DNA from: SMWC01 sp045561055
GTDB taxonomy: Bacteria > Pseudomonadota > Gammaproteobacteria > Steroidobacterales > Rariloculaceae
Length of the DNA stretch: 45,611 nucleotides
Direction: 5' to 3'
Assembly: GCA_045561055.1 (NCBI GenBank)
Contig: JBJKYL010000001.1
Span: 1-45,611, forward strand
The notes beneath the pieces were generated by a model. It did not search any database, was not told where the DNA came from, and was given only the letters and a program-made list of their open reading frames with translations. The position numbers and the translations under genes were made by a program. This document shows positions 8,610 to 16,601 of the stretch, in pieces (positions within the stretch are counted from its first letter, which is position 1; each line of letters starts with the position of its first letter).

Positions 8610-9689
8610 CTAGTCTTCCTGGAAGCAAACCACCGTGTTGCCCCGGCCCTGGTTGTTCTCGTAGAGTTCGAAGGCCTCGATGTAATTGGCGAGTGGAAAG
8701 ATTCGGTCGGCGCGGGGCTTAATGACGCCAGAGGCGAGCCAGCCCAATATCTCGGTAACATTTTGCTGATGGTCTTCGGGGTTGGAGCGGGCCCAGGGAA
8801 CCCAGGTGCTACCCATGATTACGGCCTGCTTTATGAGGATGAGGCCCGGACGGATAGGCTTTTGTCCTGCGGTAAAGCCTACGAGGCAGATACGGCCCAT
8901 GGGCCGGATGGCGGAGAGCAAGGCGCCTTCAAAGAGGTCGCCCTGCACCATATCGACCACGACGTCGACACCTTCGGGATGACCTAATTCGGCGGAGGCC
9001 TGGCGCACGGCACCTTTGAATGCTTTGTAACTGTCGCGGTCGCGTCCGTAGCACAGCACGCGGTCGGCGCCCGCCGATTCGGGTGCGGCCTGTTTATCCG
9101 GCGTGCTGACGCCGGCGATGACGACGGCGCCCATGGCTTTTGCCAATTCAATAGCGGCCATGCCGACGCCGCCTGAGGCGCCGTCGATGAGCACGAGATC
9201 GCCTGCTTTTACTTCGCCGAGTATTTTAAGGGGATAGTAGGCGGCGAAATAGTTGCGGCTCATATTAGCGCAGGCGGCAAGGGGTACGCCTTCGGGGGCC
9301 TTCCACACGTGGTCGGCCGGCGAAATAATCTGCTCGGCCATGCTGCCGACCATGGCTTGTGGTACGGTCCTCTGGGCAATGACGCGGTCACCCGGGACTA
9401 CGTGGCTGACGCCGGCGCCTACTTCGAGGACCGTCCCGGACACGTCCATGCCGGGCACATAGGGCAGGGGCGGCTTGACCTGATATAAGCCCTGGGCCTG
9501 CAGGGCGTCCGGGTACTGAACGCCCGCGTAGTGGACCTGGACCAAGACGGACTCTGCCTGGCAATCGGGCGCCGGGATGCTCTCTAGTTTTAGTACCTTG
9601 CGCAGGGGCTCGGGCGTTGCGCGGGGGGCGCCCGCTTCGTCTAAACCGGCATAGCGGTGGCAATATACTGCGCGAATCTGTCTGGACAT
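8610..9689 (-). CDS. Zinc-free MDR oxidoreductase, NADPH:quinone reductase-like
   Basis: A 359-residue medium-chain dehydrogenase/reductase. Residues 1-130 form the GroES-like substrate domain (VHYAGVQYPDALQAQGLYQ and PYVPGMDVSGTVLEVG). Residues 150-320 form the Rossmann domain, with the DGASGGVGMAAIELAKAMG cofactor motif. The Cys/His ligands of zinc alcohol dehydrogenases are absent, so it belongs with the quinone oxidoreductase and enoyl-reductase-like members, which transfer hydride from NADPH to activated double bonds or quinones. It lies 124 bp downstream of the FadB-like gene on the same strand and could reduce an intermediate of the same route. The substrate is not predictable from sequence. 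Confidence 0.87.
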   Translation of the reverse strand: MSRQIRAVYCHRYAGLDEAGAPRATPEPLRKVLKLESIPAPDCQAESVLVQVHYAGVQYPDALQAQGLYQVKPPLPYVPGMDVSGTVLEVGAGVSHVVPGDRVIAQRTVPQAMVGSMAEQIISPADHVWKAPEGVPLAACANMSRNYFAAYYPLKILGEVKAGDLVLIDGASGGVGMAAIELAKAMGAVVIAGVSTPDKQAAPESAGADRVLCYGRDRDSYKAFKGAVRQASAELGHPEGVDVVVDMVQGDLFEGALLSAIRPMGRICLVGFTAGQKPIRPGLILIKQAVIMGSTWVPWARSNPEDHQQNVTEILGWLASGVIKPRADRIFPLANYIEAFELYENNQGRGNTVVCFQED

Positions 9690-9813
9690 GGTCTTCCTCT
9701 CTAGTTTGCTACGTCGGCGTGCCGAGCTAGATTCGCCGCCTAATCAAAAGTCCGTAGACTCATTTTCACTCAGCCTCAGATCAATCGGCTTAGGTGACCG
9801 CTAACTTCCGTTG

Positions 9814-11898
9814 TTACAGGTCGGCGAACTTGCCGTCTTGCGTACCAAGTTCTTTGAGTAGCTTCGGTACTTCCCAGTACATCCCACCAAATCGCTCGCG
9901 AAATTCACATACCGTTTCATATATCTTCTTGACACCGATTGAATCGGCGTAGTGCATGGGGCCACCACGATGTCGTGGAAAGCCGTAGCCGTTGAGGTAG
10001 ATAACGTCGATGTCACTAGAGCGGGGTGAGATTCCCTCTTCCAGTATTCGCGCACCCTCGACTACCAGTGCATAGATACAGCGCTCGATGATCTCTTCCG
10101 AGTCGATCTCTCGCTGCGCGACGCCAATAGCCTCCGCTTCCCTAGCAATCAATGCCTTGACTTCCGGGTCCGGAACCGGCGTTCTGGAGCCTGGCTCGTA
10201 TAGGTACATGCCCTTGCTCGTTTTTTGTCCAAAACGTCCAGCTTCCGCCAAGAGATTGCGAATGCGATTGCGACGGGGATCGTCAGGTCCGTCTGTGCTC
10301 TCTAGGCGGCTTTTATAGCCGACATCCAGGCCCACAATGTCATGGACAGCATGAGGCCCCATGGCCATGCCCCAATCCTGTAGCACAGCGTCGACATACT
10401 CGGGCGCGGCACCCTCCAGTAAGAGGAATTCCGCCTCGCGCATGTATCCGAAGATCATCCGGTTACCGACGAAACCTTTGCAGTTGCCGACTACGACACC
10501 GAGTTTGCGCAATCGCTTCGTAAGTGAAAGGGCAGTGACTATAATTTCGTCCGAGGTTTCAGTCCCACGTACGATCTCCAAAAGACGCATGATGTGCGCC
10601 GGACTGAAGAAATGCATCCCGATGACGTCCTCGGGCCGCTTGGTTGCTGCCGCGATTTGGTCCACATCGAGCGCTGAAGTATTGGTCGCAAGGACGGTAC
10701 CGGGGCGACAGACCTGATCGAGCGTGCCGAATACCTCCTCTTTGATCTTCATGCTCTCGAACACCGCTTCGATGACCAGGTCCACGTTGGCAGCAACGTC
10801 GTAGTCCTGTGTCGTCGTTAATCGCTCGAGCCCCGCTTTCATCTCGAGTTCGCTTAGCCGTCCTCTGGAAACGCCTCCTTCGTACAGTCGGGTGACAGTT
10901 TCGCGTCCCCGGGCGAGCCCAGCGTCGTCGTTGTCCAGCAGCGCAACCTCGAATCCGGCGTTTAGGCAGCTATAGGCGATTCCAGTACCCATCGTGCCGG
11001 CGCCGATCACTGCAACCCGCTTTAACTCGCGCGGCGAGGTGTCGCGCGATATTCCGGGGACCTTCGCCACCATCCGTTCAGAGAAAAACGCATGTCGCAG
11101 CCCCACGGATTGAGGGGTGTCGACACATTCTTGAAACAAAGCCCGTTCCCTTACAACTCCTTCATCGAACGGCATCTCGATTGAAGCCTCGACGCAAAGA
11201 ATGATCTTCTCCGGTGATACGAGGCCTCTCGTCCTGCGTTCGATCTTCTTACGAAACTCATCGAAAAAACCGGCCGGCACGGGTTCCACAGAAAGTTCGC
11301 TGATTCGCCGGGGGGGCTTTCCGGCGGCAACGAGCTCGTTGGCAAATACGATAGCGCCGGCTGTGAGGTCACCATCCTCGATTAGACGGTCGACGATACC
11401 CGCCTTCGCCGCGTCTATCGCGCCCATATGTTTGCCGGAGGTCATCATATCCAGAGCCTGCGCTGCACCTATGAGCCGAGGCAGACGCTGAGTCCCCTGG
11501 GCACCGGGGAGAATGCCGAGGGTCACCTCCGGAAGTCCAACCCTGGCATTGGGTACAGCTACTCGATAATGGCATCCTAACGCTAACTCCAACCCACCCC
11601 CCAAAGCAGTACCGTGGATTGCCGCTACGAACGGTTTTTCGCAGGCGTCTATACGCGTGATCATTTCGGAGATTCGCGGCTGTTTTATGGGCTTCCCGAA
11701 CTCACTAATGTCCGCACCCGCGACAAAAGTTCGTCCGGCGCAGACCAGGACGGCTGCCTTTATATCGTCCGCGGCCTCGATTTCTTCCAGCGCTTCGGCA
11801 AGGCCTAAGCGTACCGGGTACGACAAGACATTTACTGGCGGGTTATCCACTGTAACAATTGCTAGATGACCCTGACGCTCTAAGTTGACAACACTCAT
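9814..11898 (-). CDS. Bifunctional enoyl-CoA hydratase / 3-hydroxyacyl-CoA dehydrogenase (FadB/FadJ-like)
   Basis: A 694-residue beta-oxidation enzyme. Residues 1-190 are a crotonase domain with the oxyanion segment AGADISEFG and both catalytic Glu motifs (GTALGGGLELALG and GLPEVTLGILPGAQGTQR). From about residue 300 comes the NAD-binding domain (VAVIGAGTMGTGIAYS), followed by the catalytic His motif HFFSPAHIM and two C-terminal helical 3-hydroxyacyl-CoA dehydrogenase domains. It hydrates 2-enoyl-CoA and oxidises the 3-hydroxyacyl-CoA. Its length and layout fit the FadJ/peroxisomal type; no partner thiolase gene is adjacent (the nearest is at 23.1 kb). The exact chain-length or ring substrate cannot be read. 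Confidence 0.93.
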   Translation of the reverse strand: MSVVNLERQGHLAIVTVDNPPVNVLSYPVRLGLAEALEEIEAADDIKAAVLVCAGRTFVAGADISEFGKPIKQPRISEMITRIDACEKPFVAAIHGTALGGGLELALGCHYRVAVPNARVGLPEVTLGILPGAQGTQRLPRLIGAAQALDMMTSGKHMGAIDAAKAGIVDRLIEDGDLTAGAIVFANELVAAGKPPRRISELSVEPVPAGFFDEFRKKIERRTRGLVSPEKIILCVEASIEMPFDEGVVRERALFQECVDTPQSVGLRHAFFSERMVAKVPGISRDTSPRELKRVAVIGAGTMGTGIAYSCLNAGFEVALLDNDDAGLARGRETVTRLYEGGVSRGRLSELEMKAGLERLTTTQDYDVAANVDLVIEAVFESMKIKEEVFGTLDQVCRPGTVLATNTSALDVDQIAAATKRPEDVIGMHFFSPAHIMRLLEIVRGTETSDEIIVTALSLTKRLRKLGVVVGNCKGFVGNRMIFGYMREAEFLLLEGAAPEYVDAVLQDWGMAMGPHAVHDIVGLDVGYKSRLESTDGPDDPRRNRIRNLLAEAGRFGQKTSKGMYLYEPGSRTPVPDPEVKALIAREAEAIGVAQREIDSEEIIERCIYALVVEGARILEEGISPRSSDIDVIYLNGYGFPRHRGGPMHYADSIGVKKIYETVCEFRERFGGMYWEVPKLLKELGTQDGKFADL

Positions 11899-11979
11899 TG
11901 AATTCCTTTATTTAGTGACCCACCGCGAATTAGCGGGGTACTATATCCACGCCCCGAAAGAAAGGCAAAGGATTGGAAT

Positions 11980-12747
11980 ATGCGATTAATTAGTGGTTTT
12001 ATTTTAGTCAGTGGGCTCGTGTTTGGTGCGACTCTGGCGATGGCACAAGACGCCTATGTGGTGCCTATAGATACACCTGAAAACGTTAAACGTGCTGTGG
12101 AATCGGATGCACGATCGGACCGTCATCGTGCGAGAGATTCGGGCCGTAAGCCGGCGGAGCTGTTGACGCTCGCCGGTATCGAAGAAGGTGACAGTGTCAT
12201 CGAGTTTGCAGCAGTAGGACACTACTATACGTTTATGCTCCTCGATGCAGTCGGCGCCGATGGTCATGTCGAGATGGTTGAGATGCCGTGGATCACGGCT
12301 TTACCTATCGAACGAGGTGCAGCGATTGCTGCCGAGTACGACAACGCCACGTACAAGGAAGTCCACTATAACGAGGTTGATTTATCTAATGAAGTGGATG
12401 TCGTCACGATGGTGCTTTTCTATCATGATTTACTGCGCGAATCGGCTGAGGAAACCGTCGATACCGCTGACATGAATGCACGTGTATTTGCTGCACTCAA
12501 ACCTGGTGGGACGTATCTCATTGTCGACCACAAAGCAGAGGACGGCTCGGGTTGGCGCGACGCGATGACTATCCATCGAATTGATACGCAGACAATTATT
12601 GACGAAGTCACTGCTGTTGGGTTCGAGCTTACGGTTGAAAGCGATTTGCTTGCTAACCCAGCCGATGATCGCACGGGTAGGGTGCTGGATCCGACGATGC
12701 GGGGTCAAACAGACCGGGCCGTTTTAGTGTTCCGTAAGCCAATATAG
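11980..12747 (+). CDS. Exported class I methyltransferase-like protein (COG4798 type)
   Basis: A 255-residue protein with a signal peptide (cut after TLAMA, before QDAYVV). The remainder resembles the predicted methyltransferases of the COG4798 group: RKPAELLTLAGIEEGDSVIE, then FAALKPGGTYLIVDHKAEDGSG, the usual post-motif strand. Motif I, normally DxGxGxG, reads EFAAVGHYY, so SAM binding is doubtful. An exported SAM enzyme is odd in itself, since SAM is cytosolic. The ATG is preceded by AAAGGA. It is divergent from the FadB-like gene (81 bp apart) and upstream of the PQQ dehydrogenase. Its real role is unknown. Confidence 0.78.
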   Translation: MRLISGFILVSGLVFGATLAMAQDAYVVPIDTPENVKRAVESDARSDRHRARDSGRKPAELLTLAGIEEGDSVIEFAAVGHYYTFMLLDAVGADGHVEMVEMPWITALPIERGAAIAAEYDNATYKEVHYNEVDLSNEVDVVTMVLFYHDLLRESAEETVDTADMNARVFAALKPGGTYLIVDHKAEDGSGWRDAMTIHRIDTQTIIDEVTAVGFELTVESDLLANPADDRTGRVLDPTMRGQTDRAVLVFRKPI

Positions 12748-12765
12748 CGAGAAATTGGAACCCTC

Positions 12766-12789
12766 CTAATGTCCGCTTTAGGGCATTAG
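12766..12789 (+). terminator. Hairpin after the methyltransferase-like gene
   Basis: CTAATGTCC (12766-12774) pairs with GGGCATTAG (12781-12789) around a six-base loop, giving a nine-pair stem with one G-T. It starts 19 bases after the stop. There is no T-run, so it may be a Rho-assisted terminator or an mRNA 3' stabiliser. Confidence 0.5.
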
Positions 12790-12812
12790 AGTTCGGGGTA
12801 AAAGTTGTGTTA

Positions 12813-12840
12813 CAATATGGTAAGACCAATATGGTAGGAC
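12813..12840 (+). promoter_or_regulatory. Two tandem 14-bp repeats upstream of the PQQ dehydrogenase
   Basis: CAATATGGTAAGAC is followed directly by CAATATGGTAGGAC, one mismatch in 14, and a third partial CAAATG begins after it. The array ends 37 bases before the PQQ dehydrogenase ATG. This is where a regulator site or the promoter would be, but a chance duplication is also possible. Confidence 0.45.
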
Positions 12841-12877
12841 CAAATGTTCTCTAAAATATGATTGATATGGAGTAGCG

Positions 12878-14755
12878 ATGAATAAGGATGTGGTAGGGGG
12901 CGTTAGAAGAAGCGCTATATTTTCGACAGGACTGATAGCTGCGACGCTGAGCTCCATTGCCTTCGGTCAGCAGGATGGCAGCGGATTGGATTTTAGTGGA
13001 GATGAACTCAAGGCATTGCCCACGGATGGCTGGATCACCCATGGTGGTAACATATACAACCAGCGCTATTCCCCCCTTACAGACATAACGCCGGACAACA
13101 TCGGAGAGCTCAAAGGCGTATGGCGCGCTCGGCTCGATGGTTCCGGAGATGGCACAAAATACTCCGGCGAAGCTGCCCCGATTGTCCATGAGGGTGTTAT
13201 CTATGTCGTTACCGGTGCGAATGATGTCTTCGCGATCAGCGTCGATAGCGGCGAACACTTATGGAAGCACGAAGCGAACCTAGACCAGAGCATTTCAACG
13301 ATCTGTTGCGGCTGGACGAGCCGTGGGGTCGGTATAGGCGAGGGCAAGATTTTCTCCGGCCAACTCGACGGTCAGCTCGTCGCGCTTAATCAGGCGACAG
13401 GCGAGGTTGAGTGGTCCGTACAGGCCGAACGCTGGCAGGAGGGCTACACGATCACGAGCGCGCCGCTTTACTACGACGGAATGGTTATTACGGGCTTTGC
13501 GGGTGCTGAGTATGCTACTCGCGGACGCGTCAAAGCTTACGATGCCGCCGACGGATCCCATCTCTGGACGTTCTACACCGTACCCGGCCCGGGTGAGTTC
13601 GGACACGATACCTGGTCGCAGGATAATGAAGTTTGGCGGTTCGGCGGAGCAACGGTTTGGACAACGCCAGCCGTAGACCCGGATCTTGATCTCGTATATT
13701 TCTCTACAGGAAACCCCGGACCCGACTTTAACGGTTCGGTACGTCCAGGAGATAATCTCTTCTCGGCTTCAATCGTTGCGGTCGACGCACATTCTGGCGA
13801 GTACCGCTGGCATTTTCAGCAGGTTCACCACGATCTCTGGGACTATGATGCGCCGAACCCGGTTGTTCTTTTCGACATAGAGATTGACGGCGTTATGAGA
13901 AAGGCAGCGGCAGAGGCGAGCAAGACCGGATGGGTTTACATTCTCGACCGTGAGACGGGTGAGCCGCTGATCGGAATCGAAGAACGTCCAGTACCGCAAG
14001 AGCCCCGGCAGCATACGGCGGCAACGCAGCCCTATCCGATCGGCGACGCTTTCGTTCCGCAGTCGATTGAAATCCAGCCGGAAGGCTATCCACCGATGGA
14101 AAACAATGGCGAGATCTTTACGGCCTTCTGGACCGAAGGTGCCGTCGCAAAACCGGCTGCGGTCGGAGGGGCGAACTGGCCGCCGAGCGCCTACGATCCG
14201 GAACTAGGGCATCTATTCGTCTGCGCGACGGATAGGGTCGGTTTTTTCCGGGGCGGTGAAGTCGATGACGAAGTGCCGGAAAGGACCGGGGTTCGCTACA
14301 TCGGTGGTCAGTTTGGCATGGTGCGAGGTGAGGATGTCGGCATACTGGCTGCGATGGATATGCGGACGAACACCATCGTCTGGCGTGAACACTGGCCGTT
14401 GGAGAGCTGCTTCAGCGGCATTACCGCGACCGCGAGCGGGTTATTGTTCGTTGGTCGCAACGATGGCCGGCTGCAAGCGTTCGATTCGAGTAACGGCAAT
14501 ACGCTGTGGGAGTTTCAGACCGGCGCCGGGATGAATTCGCCTGTCAGTATCTTCGAGCACAACGGCGAACAGTATGTCGTCGCCTACTCGGCTGGGAACC
14601 GCTTTGCGGGCTCTGTGCGCGGTGACAGTGTCTGGTTGTTCTCGACAAGCGGCACGCTTGACGAGGTTCCGGAGGGTGGTGCCGCGGCGCCACGCGTTCC
14701 TAGAGTAGAAGGTGACATACCAAACGAGGAAACGACACAGGAAACGACACACTAG
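12878..14755 (+). CDS. PQQ-dependent alcohol dehydrogenase (quinoprotein), exported
   Basis: A 625-residue periplasmic quinoprotein: signal peptide (cut near AFG-QQDG), then an eight-bladed propeller with repeated tryptophan motifs. It shows the family's vicinal disulfide Cys143-Cys144 (ICCGWTSRG), the cofactor and metal residues Glu211 (GAEYATRG) and Asn279 (STGNPGP), and the catalytic Asp322 in HHDLWDYDAPN. Two residues on, Asp324 sits where lanthanide-dependent enzymes of the XoxF/ExaF type have their extra Asp. No CxxCH haem motif is present, so electrons must go to a separate cytochrome. It oxidises an alcohol or aldehyde; which one is unknown. GGAG precedes the ATG. The tail from residue 595 is Pro/Glu-rich and not part of the fold. 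Confidence 0.9.
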   Translation: MNKDVVGGVRRSAIFSTGLIAATLSSIAFGQQDGSGLDFSGDELKALPTDGWITHGGNIYNQRYSPLTDITPDNIGELKGVWRARLDGSGDGTKYSGEAAPIVHEGVIYVVTGANDVFAISVDSGEHLWKHEANLDQSISTICCGWTSRGVGIGEGKIFSGQLDGQLVALNQATGEVEWSVQAERWQEGYTITSAPLYYDGMVITGFAGAEYATRGRVKAYDAADGSHLWTFYTVPGPGEFGHDTWSQDNEVWRFGGATVWTTPAVDPDLDLVYFSTGNPGPDFNGSVRPGDNLFSASIVAVDAHSGEYRWHFQQVHHDLWDYDAPNPVVLFDIEIDGVMRKAAAEASKTGWVYILDRETGEPLIGIEERPVPQEPRQHTAATQPYPIGDAFVPQSIEIQPEGYPPMENNGEIFTAFWTEGAVAKPAAVGGANWPPSAYDPELGHLFVCATDRVGFFRGGEVDDEVPERTGVRYIGGQFGMVRGEDVGILAAMDMRTNTIVWREHWPLESCFSGITATASGLLFVGRNDGRLQAFDSSNGNTLWEFQTGAGMNSPVSIFEHNGEQYVVAYSAGNRFAGSVRGDSVWLFSTSGTLDEVPEGGAAAPRVPRVEGDIPNEETTQETTH

Positions 14756-14857
14756 TAGTGGATAGTTTACGACGGATATGCACGATACCAACGTACGCGA
14801 GACGAGGGTAGTGCATAACTTGGCGGCTGCCGTGTGCTGAGTGCCCTTGTCTCGATC

Positions 14858-14953
14858 TACGTCGTCGGGCACCGGCTTCGCAGCTCTGTGTGCGGTTGCA
14901 ATGTCTGGTTGCTTTCCAAAAGCGGCACACTAATCAGGTGGAACTTGTTTTAA
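14858..14953 (+). pseudogene. Decayed copy of the 3' end of the PQQ dehydrogenase gene
   Basis: From 14867 the bases align with 14596 onward in the dehydrogenase: about 50 of 65 match, including GTCTGGTTG and AAGCGGCAC. In frame it reads GHRLRSSVCGCNVWLLSKSG against GNRFAGSVRGDSVWLFSTSG, and ends at a TAA at 14951. Just upstream, TACGTCGTC matches TATGTCGTC of the original with a 12-base deletion. It is the remnant of a second, largely lost copy, or of a partial duplication. It has no start and no complete domain. Confidence 0.7.
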
Positions 14954-15020
14954 TGGTTTTTTGTATGCTGGGGATGCCCCGCTACTCAATTAGACTAATA
15001 ACATTTTTAGGGAGTATTGC

Positions 15021-16562
15021 ATGAGCGTCACAACGGTCGTCATCGTCCTCTACCTGGGCTTTTTTGCTGCGCTCGGAATTTATGTGAATCGCAGTAACGC
15101 CAGTGGGTCGGATTGGGCGGTTGGCGGCGGTACGATGGGTATCTTCATGTTGACGGCGGTCGTCGCTGGTACACGCATCGGCGGAGTCGGTACTTATGGA
15201 GTATCAGGTGATGTAGTCAGCGAAGGCCTGAGCCATTTCTGGTTCGGCGTGAATGCATTCACGGCCATGCTACTGATAGGTCTATTCTTCGTAATCCCTT
15301 ATCGACGCTTGAAAGTTCTCAGTGTGGGCCAGGTGTTCGATCGTCGTTTCGGCTCCTATCGCTCCCAGTGGCTGACCAGTCTCTGTGTGCAAGCCGAATA
15401 TCTAATAATTAACATTATCGAGCCCTATGTGATTGGATCAATCATAGCTGGCGTAACAGGCCTGCCTTTTATTGTAAGTGTTGTCATCGGTGGCTTGCTT
15501 ATCATTGTTTTTACGGTAAACGGTGGCTTGAAGGGCGTTGCATTCGCAAACATCGCTCATTGTACTGTCATTTTTTTCGGACTTCTTCTAGTCGGCTTGA
15601 TCGCGATGCAGAATATGGGGGGCTGGGATTCCGTCGTTATTCAATCGGGCGTCAGGCTCGCGGAAGCGGGAAAAGATGAAGCTACCTGGTGGAATTTTTT
15701 CGGCATCGGTGGGATTACAGTCATCGCCATGTTTATTGCAGCAACAGTTCACACACCGGCAGTTTCATTTTACGCAAACATAGCGAACGCGGCGGCGAAT
15801 GAACGCGATTTGATTCCAGGGTTTTTCTTTGCCGGCATCTTTTCTGCCCTCGTGGCATTTATCGCAGGATTTATTGGTATCTTGACCATGGCAGCTTATG
15901 GTTCCGAAAGCGGGCTGAGCGGTTATCTCAATATTACGCAATTGGCGATCGATACTGGCCCCATTCTGGGTGGTATCGCTTTGGCAGCCGTGGTGGCCGC
16001 GGTAATCTCTACCGGTGCGCCTATACTATTGGCGAGCGCAACCATGTTCGTCAATGACTGGTTGCCCGGCACCAAAAACCTTAACAGCGATCAACAGCTG
16101 CGGGCTTACAAGACTGCCACCATTATCTATGGTTCGATTGGGACATTCATCGCCAGTCTGGGATATATCAGTTCGGTACTGCAACTCTTGTTACTTGCGT
16201 TGGCTATGGTTGTGCCCCCGGCAGTTGCGGTGACCTTTGTTATTTACTGGCGTCGTACGACCGAACAGGCGGTCTTCTGGGGAACAGCGGCAGGTTTCGC
16301 CGCCGGACTGACTATGTGGCTGTTTAATACCTTGTTTGACGGTGCAGAAAACGCGACGGCCGGTGGTTTTGCTCAGTGGTGGTACGAATTGATTACCTAC
16401 CTGGGAGAATGGAGTGATCCCTCATTCTTTACGCTGATTGTGCCCTTGATCGTGATTCCCGTTGTTACCCTGCTTTATCCGAATACAGCGGCTGATAGTG
16501 AACGCCATGACGCGTTCTATAACCAGTTGGGCCGCCTGCGCCGCGACTTTAGCTGGTCTTAG
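15021..16562 (+). CDS. Sodium:solute symporter (SSS family), copy 1
   Basis: A 513-residue inner-membrane transporter with about 13 hydrophobic segments. It starts with a helix and the SDWAVGGGTMGIFM loop typical of SSS proteins, followed by GTRIGGVGTYG. Segments such as GGLLIIVFTVNGGLKGVAFA and ISTGAPILLASATMFVNDW match the conserved core helices that bind sodium. It should import an organic solute by sodium symport; the solute cannot be told from sequence. GGGAGT lies before the ATG. A second gene of identical length follows after 39 bp. Confidence 0.9.
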   Translation: MSVTTVVIVLYLGFFAALGIYVNRSNASGSDWAVGGGTMGIFMLTAVVAGTRIGGVGTYGVSGDVVSEGLSHFWFGVNAFTAMLLIGLFFVIPYRRLKVLSVGQVFDRRFGSYRSQWLTSLCVQAEYLIINIIEPYVIGSIIAGVTGLPFIVSVVIGGLLIIVFTVNGGLKGVAFANIAHCTVIFFGLLLVGLIAMQNMGGWDSVVIQSGVRLAEAGKDEATWWNFFGIGGITVIAMFIAATVHTPAVSFYANIANAAANERDLIPGFFFAGIFSALVAFIAGFIGILTMAAYGSESGLSGYLNITQLAIDTGPILGGIALAAVVAAVISTGAPILLASATMFVNDWLPGTKNLNSDQQLRAYKTATIIYGSIGTFIASLGYISSVLQLLLLALAMVVPPAVAVTFVIYWRRTTEQAVFWGTAAGFAAGLTMWLFNTLFDGAENATAGGFAQWWYELITYLGEWSDPSFFTLIVPLIVIPVVTLLYPNTAADSERHDAFYNQLGRLRRDFSWS

Positions 16563-16601
16563 CCGCGGCCTCCGCGTGAATCTCGACGGATACCTGTTTG
16601 C

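Noticed and set aside
9801..10055. 84-codon frame overlapping the 3' end of the FadB-like gene
   Set aside because: Out of frame with a gene whose C-terminal domain is intact.
12851..13258. 135-codon minus-strand frame over the PQQ dehydrogenase start
   Set aside because: It covers the dehydrogenase's signal peptide and first propeller blade and has no signal of its own.
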